Positions 1 to 6,426 of a stretch of DNA of 17,223 nt are shown piece by piece (position 1 is the first letter of the stretch; every line of letters starts with the position of its first letter). The notes beneath the pieces are model-generated. The model saw only the letters and a list, made by a program, of their open reading frames with translations, did no database searches and was not told where the DNA came from. Origin of the DNA: UMGS1649 sp964481385. Its GTDB lineage: Bacteria; Bacillota; Clostridia; TANB77; CAG-465. Location of the stretch: the NCBI GenBank assembly GCA_964481385.1, contig CAYZTN010000026.1, positions 1-17,223 of the forward strand, given 5' to 3'. The position numbers and the translations under genes are program-made.

Positions 1-11
1 TGTTAAAAATC

Positions 12-41
12 GGAACTTACCATTGCGAACTGGAAGTTACC
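12..41. repeat. Two 10-bp direct repeats, 20-bp period
   Basis: GGAACTTACC (12-21) and GGAAGTTACC (32-41) are near-identical and start 20 bases apart. The stretch lies just inside the left edge of the window, so what it belonged to cannot be seen. Repeated short motifs of this kind occur at the ends of some insertion sequences (IS21-type ends carry several), but no transposase is visible here. Treat it as an unexplained short repeat. Confidence 0.35.
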
Positions 42-86
42 TTTTCAATTCACCTGTTTGTGTGATTAATATGTTGAAGCGGTCAT

Positions 87-196
87 GGGTGTTGTGGAGT
101 GTCACTGGGGACGTTTCTAAATGACACACGGTTAAAACTAAATTATATTACAAAAGTGTCATTTAGAAACGTCCCCAGTGACACTCCACAACACCC
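87..196. repeat. REP/BIME-like element 1: perfect 41-bp inverted repeat
   Basis: Bases 87-127 are the exact reverse complement of 156-196, with a 28-base AT-rich loop between. The inner 20 bases of each arm are GTGTCATTTAGAAACGTCCC or its complement, and the loop begins with GTTAAAACTAAATTATATTA after three bases. The same inner arm and loop motif recur in the element at 6231-6384, and a variant of the arm recurs at 9990-10032, so this is a dispersed family. Each arm also contains a smaller dyad (GTGTCA ... TGACAC), so the element looks like two REP-like units placed head to head. It ends 14 bases past the stop codon of the peptidase gene. No transposase gene of the REP-associated type is present in the window. 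Confidence 0.85.
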
Positions 197-210
197 TATG
201 CCAACACTAA

Positions 211-936
211 CTACATATGCCTACAATATTCCATAGACTTATCTTTTATGCAAACATATCCGCTTGGAGTTTTTGCCCATAATGCTCCATCATTCTCCGT
301 TACTGTATATGCTGTAAATATTGTGCCTTTTTTATACACTGCATACGCATAAATATTACTTGCAGTTGCATTTTTTTTGCCATCTGGAGTTAATTCACTT
401 ACCTTTTTAACTCGGTAATTTAAACCTGCTCCAGCTCTTACTTTCATATCATATAAACAAACGTAATTTCCAGTTGTATATTCTGGTTTTGCTAATGGCA
501 ACTCACTTCCTATATATGGTGTTGGATTTATCTTATTATTGTTTACATCTCTTACTTCGAAATGTAAATGTGCACCGAATGAATAACCTGTATTTCCCAT
601 ATACCCTATAACTTGCCCTTGTTTTACTTTATCTCCAACATTTACTGTAACTGAACCGTAACGCAAGTGAGCATATAACGTATACATTCCATTACTATTC
701 TTTATCTTCACATAATTTCCGTATATATTTGCTGTTCTTGTACTTCCATATCTAGGGTCTCCTGACGTATTTTCGTCGCAATTTTTTTCTAAAGCTACAA
801 CCTCACCATCACTATGAGCAACAATATTATCTAGTGTATAATTTGCACCTACTAAATCTACTCCTCCATGACTTGTATAATATGGGTTAGACACTTCGCA
901 TTTTCCCGTTTTTAAAACTCTACACGCTATACTCAT
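211..936 (-). CDS. M23-family metallopeptidase, endolysin-like, with SH3-like C-terminus
   Basis: A 241-residue zinc endopeptidase of the LytM/M23 class, which cuts peptide cross-links in peptidoglycan. The zinc site is complete: H23 and D27 in HGGVD, H90 in YAHL, and H123/H125 in AHLHFE. Residues 20-140 form the peptidase core. Residues about 152-235 (NYVCLYDMKVRAGAG onward) look like a bacterial SH3-type wall-binding domain. There is no signal peptide or membrane segment, which is usual for phage or prophage endolysins that exit through a holin and unusual for a resident secreted hydrolase. The start is well supported: AGGAGG lies 5 bases upstream of the ATG. The ATG overlaps the stop of a 29-codon ORF (ATGA), so the two are probably translationally coupled. 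No other phage genes are visible, so it may be a prophage remnant. Family call is firm; the phage origin is inference. Confidence 0.88.
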   Translation of the reverse strand: MSIACRVLKTGKCEVSNPYYTSHGGVDLVGANYTLDNIVAHSDGEVVALEKNCDENTSGDPRYGSTRTANIYGNYVKIKNSNGMYTLYAHLRYGSVTVNVGDKVKQGQVIGYMGNTGYSFGAHLHFEVRDVNNNKINPTPYIGSELPLAKPEYTTGNYVCLYDMKVRAGAGLNYRVKKVSELTPDGKKNATASNIYAYAVYKKGTIFTAYTVTENDGALWAKTPSGYVCIKDKSMEYCRHM

Positions 937-1022
937 ACGTCCTCCTCATATATTTCTTCTCTTTCTTCTGCTACTTTTTGCATTACTTCTTCTGTTTCAT
1001 ATTCGTGCTGTTTTTCTTCCAT
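933..1022 (-). CDS. 29-residue acidic ORF coupled to the endolysin gene
   Basis: A short ORF encoding a very acidic, Glu-rich peptide that starts MEEKQHEYETEE and ends YEEDV. It has its own good ribosome binding site (GGGAGG, 7 bases before the ATG), and its TGA overlaps the ATG of the endolysin gene as ATGA. The endolysin AGGAGG lies inside the last codons of this ORF. It has no membrane segment, so it is not a holin. It may be a leader peptide that sets lysin translation, or simply a small accessory protein. I do not recognise a family. The signal is the RBS plus the exact stop/start overlap rather than any homology. Confidence 0.5.
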   Translation of the reverse strand: MEEKQHEYETEEVMQKVAEEREEIYEEDV

Positions 1023-1051
1023 ATATTATCCTCCCACTACATTTTATGCAT

Positions 1052-1078
1052 AAAAAAAGAAAGGGTTCGTCCCTTTCT
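1052..1078 (-). terminator. Intrinsic terminator, minus strand
   Basis: AGAAAGGG and CCCTTTCT form a perfect 8-bp stem with a 5-base loop. Read on the minus strand it is followed by seven T (complement of 1052-1058). It ends transcription coming from higher coordinates and separates the small ORF plus endolysin from the decayed region upstream. Confidence 0.8.
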
Positions 1079-1098
1079 AATTTACATTTATATTCAGA

Positions 1099-1188
1099 TT
1101 ATTTTCTGCCTGTACTAATTGTTTTAGATAATTCTTCTAGCACAGCTTTTTCTTTTATTCCTGATGTAATCAAATTTAACTCTCTTAC
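1099..1188 (-). pseudogene. Short open reading stretch before a terminator, possible gene remnant
   Basis: The minus strand is open for 29 codons (VRELNLITSGIKEKA..., ending STGRK and TAA), and the stop is followed about 20 bases later by the terminator at 1052-1078. No ATG exists in this frame. A TTG at 1171-1173 with AGAGAG six bases before it is the only possible start. It reads like real protein sequence rather than noise, but it is too short to identify. It is probably the tail of a decayed gene. Confidence 0.25.
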
Positions 1189-1245
1189 ATTAATTATTAA
1201 TTAAAATATTAATTCGATTTATTTTTTTCTAAATCATAAAAACTT

Positions 1246-1761
1246 CTATCTTTTTATTTTATTATATAGTACCATTATTAGATTATAAATTTCTTGTTTT
1301 TCCGTTTCAAATACTTTTCCATTATGATTATTTCCATAATTATCAACAAAATCTATGATTTCATAGTATGCTTCTAAAAACTCTCCTACTTTTATATTGT
1401 TTAATGTATTATTTTTAGTTGCTTTTTGTCTTTTACTTAATTCATATTTTGAATTATCACATTGAATATTTTTTAATATCTCATTTACTTTCGTTATATT
1501 TTTTAATATCTCCTCATTTTGTTCTTCTTTAGACAATGACCTAATATTACTTGGTAATTGTATTAAATTTATTAATTTATCTCTATCTGTTAAATTTTTA
1601 TCTTCTCTATTTTCAGAATTATCAGAGTAATTAGGATTTCCTATTTTTAATTCTGCATTACAGTTAGAACAATTCCAATAAAATGTTTTTTGATTTGACG
1701 GTATATTACCACAATTTATTCTAAACTTTGTTTTGCAAACAAAACATTCGACATTTACCAT
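1246..1761 (-). CDS. Hypothetical protein with N-terminal zinc ribbon
   Basis: A 171-residue protein of unknown function. Residues 1-36 carry two Cys pairs, C6-x2-C9 and C31-x2-C34, spaced as in small treble-clef or zinc-ribbon domains. The rest is hydrophilic and Asn/Lys/Glu-rich, with a likely helical C-terminus (residues 120-171). There is no signal peptide or TM segment. The start is slightly odd: GGAGG lies 14 bases before the ATG, further than the 5-9 bases seen at other genes here, and no alternative in-frame start codon lies between. It sits alone in a decayed region with pseudogene fragments on its 5' side, so it may be accessory cargo or itself non-functional. I cannot assign a role. 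Confidence 0.6.
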   Translation of the reverse strand: MVNVECFVCKTKFRINCGNIPSNQKTFYWNCSNCNAELKIGNPNYSDNSENREDKNLTDRDKLINLIQLPSNIRSLSKEEQNEEILKNITKVNEILKNIQCDNSKYELSKRQKATKNNTLNNIKVGEFLEAYYEIIDFVDNYGNNHNGKVFETEKQEIYNLIMVLYNKIKR

Positions 1762-1812
1762 ATTCTTTTCTAAATCCTCCTTATAAATTTTGTTTTTTCT
1801 TCAATTGCTGAT

Positions 1813-2114
1813 TTATTTTTGATATTTCTCTTTTGTACAATTTATATACGCTGTGAGTTCAATAGAATCAGTCATACGGTCATAAATATGTTCTCCATAT
1901 TTTTCTATAAGCTCTTCATTTTCTATTTCAATTAAGAATTTCTCTAATTGATTCCATAAAGTATATTTCACATTTTTCTCTATAATACCTGAATATCCAG
2001 AGATGCTAATATAACTAGTTTCCTCATTTTGACTTTTATATTTATCTATATTGTAATTTGATGTATTTTGTCATTCTTCTCCACAAAATCTTTTTCAATA
2101 ATTACGCTCATCAT
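1813..2114 (-). pseudogene. Frameshifted small ORF (about 100 codons), unknown function
   Basis: Two minus-strand reading frames join into one plausible protein if a single frameshift is allowed at about 2046-2072. The first part (from the ATG at 2112-2114) reads MMSVIIEKDFVEKNDKIHQ. The second frame, open from 2070 to the TAA at 1813-1815, continues NIDKYKSQNEETSYISISGY and ends CTKEKYQK. Both parts look like genuine protein (hydrophilic, charged, with aromatic residues at regular intervals), whereas neither is a complete gene alone. No family is recognised. It could be two overlapping tiny genes, but decay of one gene is simpler given the ATPase scrap next to it. Confidence 0.45.
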
Positions 2115-2133
2115 ACTTACCAATTCCCACCAA

Positions 2134-2210
2134 CTAATATGTTTTCCTGACTTGTCTTGCTCCTATAATCATAGGTGGCTTTTCGTACTCTTTTCTTTCC
2201 TTCTTAACAT
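2134..2210 (-). pseudogene. N-terminal scrap of an AAA_14/DUF4143-type ATPase
   Basis: The minus strand reads KEYEKPPMIIGARQVRKTY followed by a TAG stop. This closely matches the start of the AAA_14 (DUF4143-associated) ATPases, whose Walker A usually reads GARQVGKT. Here the Walker A glycine is Arg and the gene stops immediately after. An ATG at 2208-2210 (MLRRKE) is one frame away, so a frameshift is also needed. Only the first ~25 codons of a ~400-codon family remain. The ATG overlaps the TAA of the TraX-like gene (TAATG). Confidence 0.5.
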
Positions 2211-3061
2211 TATATAACACTTTTTGCACTCATCAACATTGCCAAAGCATATAACACTATATGGTGCAACGGAAAAAATACATAATAAAATCTTTGCATT
2301 TTTTTACTTTGTGACCTTTTTTCGCCGTTATATAGTAGCACCAGTGGAATAGCCATAAGCGACCAAGCACTTACATCGCAAAACATAATTACAAGCACAA
2401 AACATAAAGCTACAAGCCCTTTATATACTTTTTCTATAGTTGTATGATCTACAATGTTTAACGCAAAACCTTTTATACCAACGCTATAGCTCTCCTTTGC
2501 CATAAGCACCGTAATTTTAAATCTTTCCACCGCATAAAGTAACATAGCAAATATTGGTACAGCTGTTCCATAGTCTATACTTACAAATACATATACCGAA
2601 AGTATGACTATTGCAATCACCACTTTTACAATTATATTTTGTTCCGAAGTGTACTTTTTTAGAATTATCGGTTCATGTATAACTTTCAGTAATAGCAAAG
2701 TTAACACAAACGAAAACAATATATTACCATATTTAGATACAGCAATTTCATATCCTGGATAAAGTTTTACATTTGCATACGCAAGTGCACTTACTAGCAA
2801 CTGAGTTACAACCGCACAAATGGCAATTCGCGTGATATACCTCTTAAAGTTTTTTGTCTTAAAAAATCCCTGTACTAAAATGTATACAAACAACGGCATA
2901 GCAAGTCTACCTACTGCTCTCATAACACCCGTTATACCATCTGGAATAACCGAATAAAAATAAAATGCTACATGGTCGACCAACATTGACATTACCGCTA
3001 CAATTTTTAATGTATTTATAAATATACCATATGTTCTTATTTGTCTATAAATATTTTTCAT
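2210..3061 (-). CDS. TraX-family integral membrane protein
   Basis: A 283-residue polytopic membrane protein. LKIVAVMSMLVDH (residues 18-30), with the conserved Asp-His, and GRLAMPLFVYILVQGF (51-66) are characteristic of the TraX family. F-plasmid TraX N-acetylates pilin; chromosomal Clostridial homologues are usually of unknown substrate, so acyl transfer is only an inference here. About eight hydrophobic segments follow to the C-terminus. Start choice: the frame is open to an upstream start at 3103, but AGGTGG lies 5 bases before the ATG at 3059-3061 and the longer form would overlap the preceding gene. It is the last gene of the rel-MBL-3TM-TraX group, 14 bases after the previous stop. Confidence 0.8.
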   Translation of the reverse strand: MKNIYRQIRTYGIFINTLKIVAVMSMLVDHVAFYFYSVIPDGITGVMRAVGRLAMPLFVYILVQGFFKTKNFKRYITRIAICAVVTQLLVSALAYANVKLYPGYEIAVSKYGNILFSFVLTLLLLKVIHEPIILKKYTSEQNIIVKVVIAIVILSVYVFVSIDYGTAVPIFAMLLYAVERFKITVLMAKESYSVGIKGFALNIVDHTTIEKVYKGLVALCFVLVIMFCDVSAWSLMAIPLVLLYNGEKRSQSKKMQRFYYVFFPLHHIVLYALAMLMSAKSVI

Positions 3062-3075
3062 ATATCCACCTATAG

Positions 3076-3354
3076 TTATACAAGATTTGCAATTATAAAC
3101 CAAATATTACTTGCTACAAGCAATGTGTAAATTAAACATACAAAAAGCCCTTGCTTTTTTCCATATATTCCAGATACTATCAATAACTCTAACAATACAA
3201 ATGCAACCTGAATATATAGCACATTTATCTCTTTTCCAAAAACCATTACACTATTTGCTATAAAAAAATACATTATAACATTTAAACATAACATAACTAT
3301 AAAAATCAACGGTAACATCAACTTTAAATTTTTATTAAATTCCAACCCGATCAC
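3076..3354 (-). CDS. Small membrane protein, three predicted TM segments
   Basis: A 92-residue hydrophobic protein with about three membrane spans (residues ~12-34, 43-63, 68-90) and a short charged loop (YGKKQG) between spans two and three. No family is recognised. Start is ambiguous: a GTG at 3352-3354 overlaps the upstream TGA (GTGA) but has no correctly spaced ribosome site, whereas a TTG at 3343-3345 has AAGGGG 8 bases upstream and gives 89 residues. It lies between the MBL hydrolase and the TraX-like gene and is almost certainly co-transcribed with both. Confidence 0.6.
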   Translation of the reverse strand: MIGLEFNKNLKLMLPLIFIVMLCLNVIMYFFIANSVMVFGKEINVLYIQVAFVLLELLIVSGIYGKKQGLFVCLIYTLLVASNIWFIIANLV

Positions 3355-4019
3355 CCCTTATATGCAAAAAGCAAGTTTATCTTTCTTTTTACATTAGACA
3401 ATACAAATTTCTCTCCATGACCAGAGAAACAAGTAATACTATCAAATAATGAAAATAGCTTATCTAAAGAACGTTTCATATCGTCATGACTTCCTGTTTT
3501 TAAATCAGTTCTGCCATATGTATTTGAAAATACAGTATCTCCAGTAAATAACACATTTAAGTTTTTCTCCAAAAATAAACATGAGCCAGATGTATGACCA
3601 GGAGTATGAATTACTTTAAACGTCATATTTCCAACGTTTATCACATCTTTATCTTTCACACAAGTTATATTATTTGTATCGATTTCTTGAACTTTTACTC
3701 CAACTATATTTTCACAATTTATCTCCGGCACGTTTAAACCAGGCATATCACTTTCATGTATGTATACTTTTATATTTGGATATGTTTCCATTAAATATGA
3801 TACCGCACATATATGATCACTGTGACAATGAGTAAGCAATATCACCTTTACATTTAAATTTTGTTCTTTTATTTTAGCCACAATATCTTGTGATTTATCT
3901 GCAGGGTCAATTATACAAAGATTATTTTCATTATCTGTCACAAAATAACAATTTGTAATATGACCCGTATCTCCCACATCTATTTCAAGCTTCTCTATTT
4001 TAACAATTTCATTTTGCAT
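3351..4019 (-). CDS. MBL-fold metallo-hydrolase (glyoxalase II-like)
   Basis: A 222-residue cytoplasmic metallo-beta-lactamase-fold hydrolase. The dinuclear metal site is complete: THCHSDH (H64, H66, D68, H69), H142 in HTPGHTSGS, D161 in FTGDTVF and H201 in SGHGE. The short length, without the glyoxalase II C-terminal helical domain, fits the single-domain YcbL/YqgX-like group, which hydrolyses thioesters such as S-lactoyl-thiols; the actual substrate is not known from sequence. The ATG lies 3 bases after the rel stop, so both are one operon. An MBL hydrolase next to rel is a recurrent Firmicute arrangement. Confidence 0.85.
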   Translation of the reverse strand: MQNEIVKIEKLEIDVGDTGHITNCYFVTDNENNLCIIDPADKSQDIVAKIKEQNLNVKVILLTHCHSDHICAVSYLMETYPNIKVYIHESDMPGLNVPEINCENIVGVKVQEIDTNNITCVKDKDVINVGNMTFKVIHTPGHTSGSCLFLEKNLNVLFTGDTVFSNTYGRTDLKTGSHDDMKRSLDKLFSLFDSITCFSGHGEKFVLSNVKRKINLLFAYKG

Positions 4020-4022
4020 AAG

Positions 4023-6179
4023 TTATTTCGCCCTCTTCACATCATATACACTATCTATTTTACGTATGTTTTTTATAATTCTTTGCAACTCTTCTACTGA
4101 AGTAGTTTCAACCGCAATATCTACCGCACATTGATTATTCTTAGTCGTTCTAGCAGTAAAACTTGTTATTCTTACCTTTAGCTCTTGAAGTAGTTTTAAA
4201 ATGTCTAATCCAAGATTTGGTCTATCGTTTGCAAGAACTATTATTTTCGTTTCATATTCAACGTTTTCTTTTACTTTCCACTTAACTTCTATTTTTCTTT
4301 TCTCTATATCCAACCCAACTAAATTTGGGCAATCAGTTCTATGAATTGACACACCTTTTCCATAAGATATATACCCTATAATATCATCACCTGGTATAGG
4401 ATTACAACATTTTGCAAATTTCACAAGACAATTGTCTATTCCTTGAACTTTTACACCTTCAAAGCTAGACGTTTTTCTATTTTCAACCACAACATCTGAT
4501 TTTTCTTCTTCTATGTTATTTTGACTCTTGTATTCATCATATAATCTGTTTGCAGCTTTTTTTACAGATAACACTCCAAATCCAATGTTTTCGTAAAGTT
4601 CCTCTACATTATTAAAGTTGTTTGCTACAAGCATTGGTTTCAAATATTTATCTTCAAATAATTCGTCTATATCTATTCCAAGTTTTGCAACTTCTTTTTC
4701 AAGAAGTTCCGCACCTTTTTCAATATTTGACTCCTTAGACTGCTTTTTTAAATATGATACAATTTTATTTCTTGCACTGTTCGTTTTAACAGATTTTATC
4801 CAGTCGAGCTTTGGCCCACTAGCTGTCTTTGAAGTTATAATTTCAACAACATCTGTATTTTTAAGCTTTGTCGTTATAGGTACGATTTTTCCATTAATCT
4901 TTGCACCAGTCATGCTTTCTGCAATATGTTGATGAATGCTATATGCAAAGTCTATTGTAGTTGCACCTTTTGGGAATGATTTTATCTCTCCTTTTGGGGT
5001 AAATACAAACACTTCATCTCCAAACAGCTCTATTTTAATATCTTCAAATGACGTATCTCCTACTTGTTGCTCCATTTCTAAAGTCTTGCGTATCCAATTT
5101 AGCATTTCGTCACTTTCGGTCATCTTCGTGCCACCTTCTTTATACAAGAAGTGTGCTGCAACACCATACTCAGCAACATTATGCATATCCCATGTTCTTA
5201 CTTGGACCTCAAATGGTGCTTTTCCCTCACCAAAAAGTGTTGTATGAAGAGATTGATACATATTTGTTTTTGGTACAGCAATGTAGTCTTTAAATCTACC
5301 TGGCATTGGTTTAAAGTTTTGATGTATTATTCCAAGCACAGTGTAACAATCTTTTACACTATCTACTATTACTCTTATTGCGTAAAGGTCAAACAAATCT
5401 TCAACCCTACAGTTATTCTTCTTTGTCTTTTTATATATACTGTAATAAAATTTAGGTCTTCCATAAATTGTTGCATGTATATTTTCTTTTTCAAGTAATG
5501 CTTTTATCTGTTCAATTCTATAATGAATATATTCGTTCCTTTCGTCACGACCTAGCTCTACTGCTTCCCTTATTCTTTCGTATTCTTCTGGATTTAATAT
5601 ACTAAAAGATATATCTTCTAGCTCAGACTTTACCTCAGACATTCCAAGTCTATGTGCTATTGGTGCATACACATGCATTGTTTCTGTAGCTTTTAGCTTC
5701 TGCACTTCCCCAGGTTCTTCATAAATATTTCTCATATTGTACAGTCTATCTGCAAGCTTCATAATTACAACACGTATATCCTTAGCAATTGCCATAAACA
5801 TTTTCCTTAGCTTTTCAGCCTCTACATCTTGTTGCCCAGCATAATTTAAAAGATAAAGTTTACTACTATCTTTAACAAGGTTTGCAACCTCTGTTCCAAA
5901 ATCTTGTTCAAGCTTTTTGTAATCGTACTCTTTAAACTTTGGTACTTCGTGCAAAATAGCAGCATAAACTGGTGCTATTCCAATTTTTAATTTGGCTGTA
6001 ATTTGTGCTACGTGTACGCAATGAGAAAATGTACTTTCTCCTCTGTACCTTTTGGTATCTCTATACACGACCTCTGTATAATCAAAGATACGCTTTAAAA
6101 GTACCGCGTCAAACTTAATTTTTTGCTCGTTTAGTACGTCTATTAACTCTCCAAATAAAGCTTCATTTTCACTTAACAT
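4023..6179 (-). CDS. rel: Rel (RelA/SpoT homologue), (p)ppGpp synthetase with degenerate hydrolase site
   Basis: A 718-residue long Rel protein with the full domain order. These are an HD hydrolase domain (about 20-190), a synthetase domain (about 230-345, with GRPKFYYSIYKK, GRFKDYIAVPKTNMYQSLHTT and EVQVRT), a TGS domain (384-450), a zinc-finger region with C591-C592, H613 and C617, and a C-terminal ACT domain (645-715). It makes the alarmone (p)ppGpp from ATP and GTP/GDP when amino acids run short, at the ribosome. Start: AGGAG is 8 bases before the ATG at 6177-6179; a GTG nine bases upstream has no room for a ribosome site. Oddity: the hydrolase motif HDxxED is HEVPKF here (H77, E78, K81, F82), so hydrolysis is probably lost, while H53 and D144 are kept. 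First gene of the rel-MBL-3TM-TraX operon. Confidence 0.95.
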   Translation of the reverse strand: MLSENEALFGELIDVLNEQKIKFDAVLLKRIFDYTEVVYRDTKRYRGESTFSHCVHVAQITAKLKIGIAPVYAAILHEVPKFKEYDYKKLEQDFGTEVANLVKDSSKLYLLNYAGQQDVEAEKLRKMFMAIAKDIRVVIMKLADRLYNMRNIYEEPGEVQKLKATETMHVYAPIAHRLGMSEVKSELEDISFSILNPEEYERIREAVELGRDERNEYIHYRIEQIKALLEKENIHATIYGRPKFYYSIYKKTKKNNCRVEDLFDLYAIRVIVDSVKDCYTVLGIIHQNFKPMPGRFKDYIAVPKTNMYQSLHTTLFGEGKAPFEVQVRTWDMHNVAEYGVAAHFLYKEGGTKMTESDEMLNWIRKTLEMEQQVGDTSFEDIKIELFGDEVFVFTPKGEIKSFPKGATTIDFAYSIHQHIAESMTGAKINGKIVPITTKLKNTDVVEIITSKTASGPKLDWIKSVKTNSARNKIVSYLKKQSKESNIEKGAELLEKEVAKLGIDIDELFEDKYLKPMLVANNFNNVEELYENIGFGVLSVKKAANRLYDEYKSQNNIEEEKSDVVVENRKTSSFEGVKVQGIDNCLVKFAKCCNPIPGDDIIGYISYGKGVSIHRTDCPNLVGLDIEKRKIEVKWKVKENVEYETKIIVLANDRPNLGLDILKLLQELKVRITSFTARTTKNNQCAVDIAVETTSVEELQRIIKNIRKIDSVYDVKRAK

Positions 6180-6201
6180 ATCTATCACTCCTCGTATAAT
6201 A

Positions 6202-6417
6202 TCACTGGGGGAACATCGGTGTCATTAGTGTCATAGCCTGTCATAGCCTGTCATTCGGGACGTTTCTAAATGACACGCAGTTAAAACTAAATTATATTAT
6301 ATTATATTATATTATATTATATTATATTATATAGCAAAAGTGTCATTTAGAAACGTCCCGAATGACAGGCTATGACAGACTATGGCAGGCTATGACAGGC
6401 TATAACAGGCTATGACA
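6202..6417. repeat. REP/BIME-like element 2 with expanded ATTAT loop and 10-bp tandem units
   Basis: The core is an inverted repeat of about 46 bases (6231-6276 against 6340-6385) with two mismatches. Its inner arms are GTGTCATTTAGAAACGTCCC and complement, identical to element 1. The loop starts with the same GTTAAAACTAAATTATATTA but contains eight exact ATTAT units (6291-6330) where element 1 has fewer than two. Outside the core, a 10-bp unit (TCATAGCCTG or complement) is present twice on the left (6231-6250) and five times on the right (6366-6415, three exact and two variants). A further degenerate unit, TCACTGGGGGAAC...GGTGTCATT, lies at 6202-6226. It fills the gap between recJ and rel. 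Confidence 0.85.
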
Positions 6418-6426
6418 CAACTAACA

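Noticed and set aside
2210..3103. TraX-like gene starting at 3103 (297 residues)
   Set aside because: That start overlaps the preceding gene and lacks a spaced ribosome site; AGGTGG directly supports the ATG at 3061.
4618..5498. Several plus-strand ORFs of 81-115 codons within the rel region
   Set aside because: They lie antisense to the long, fully conserved Rel coding sequence, lack ribosome sites and show no family motifs.
6196..6225. Candidate rel promoter ATGACA-N18-TATTAT on the minus strand
   Set aside because: The implied transcription start would fall inside the AGGAG ribosome site of rel, leaving no functional leader.
6291..6330. CRISPR-like array because of the regular repeats
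   Set aside because: The ATTAT units are contiguous 5-mers with no spacers, and the 10-bp flanking units are also spacer-free; this is a microsatellite in a hairpin loop.
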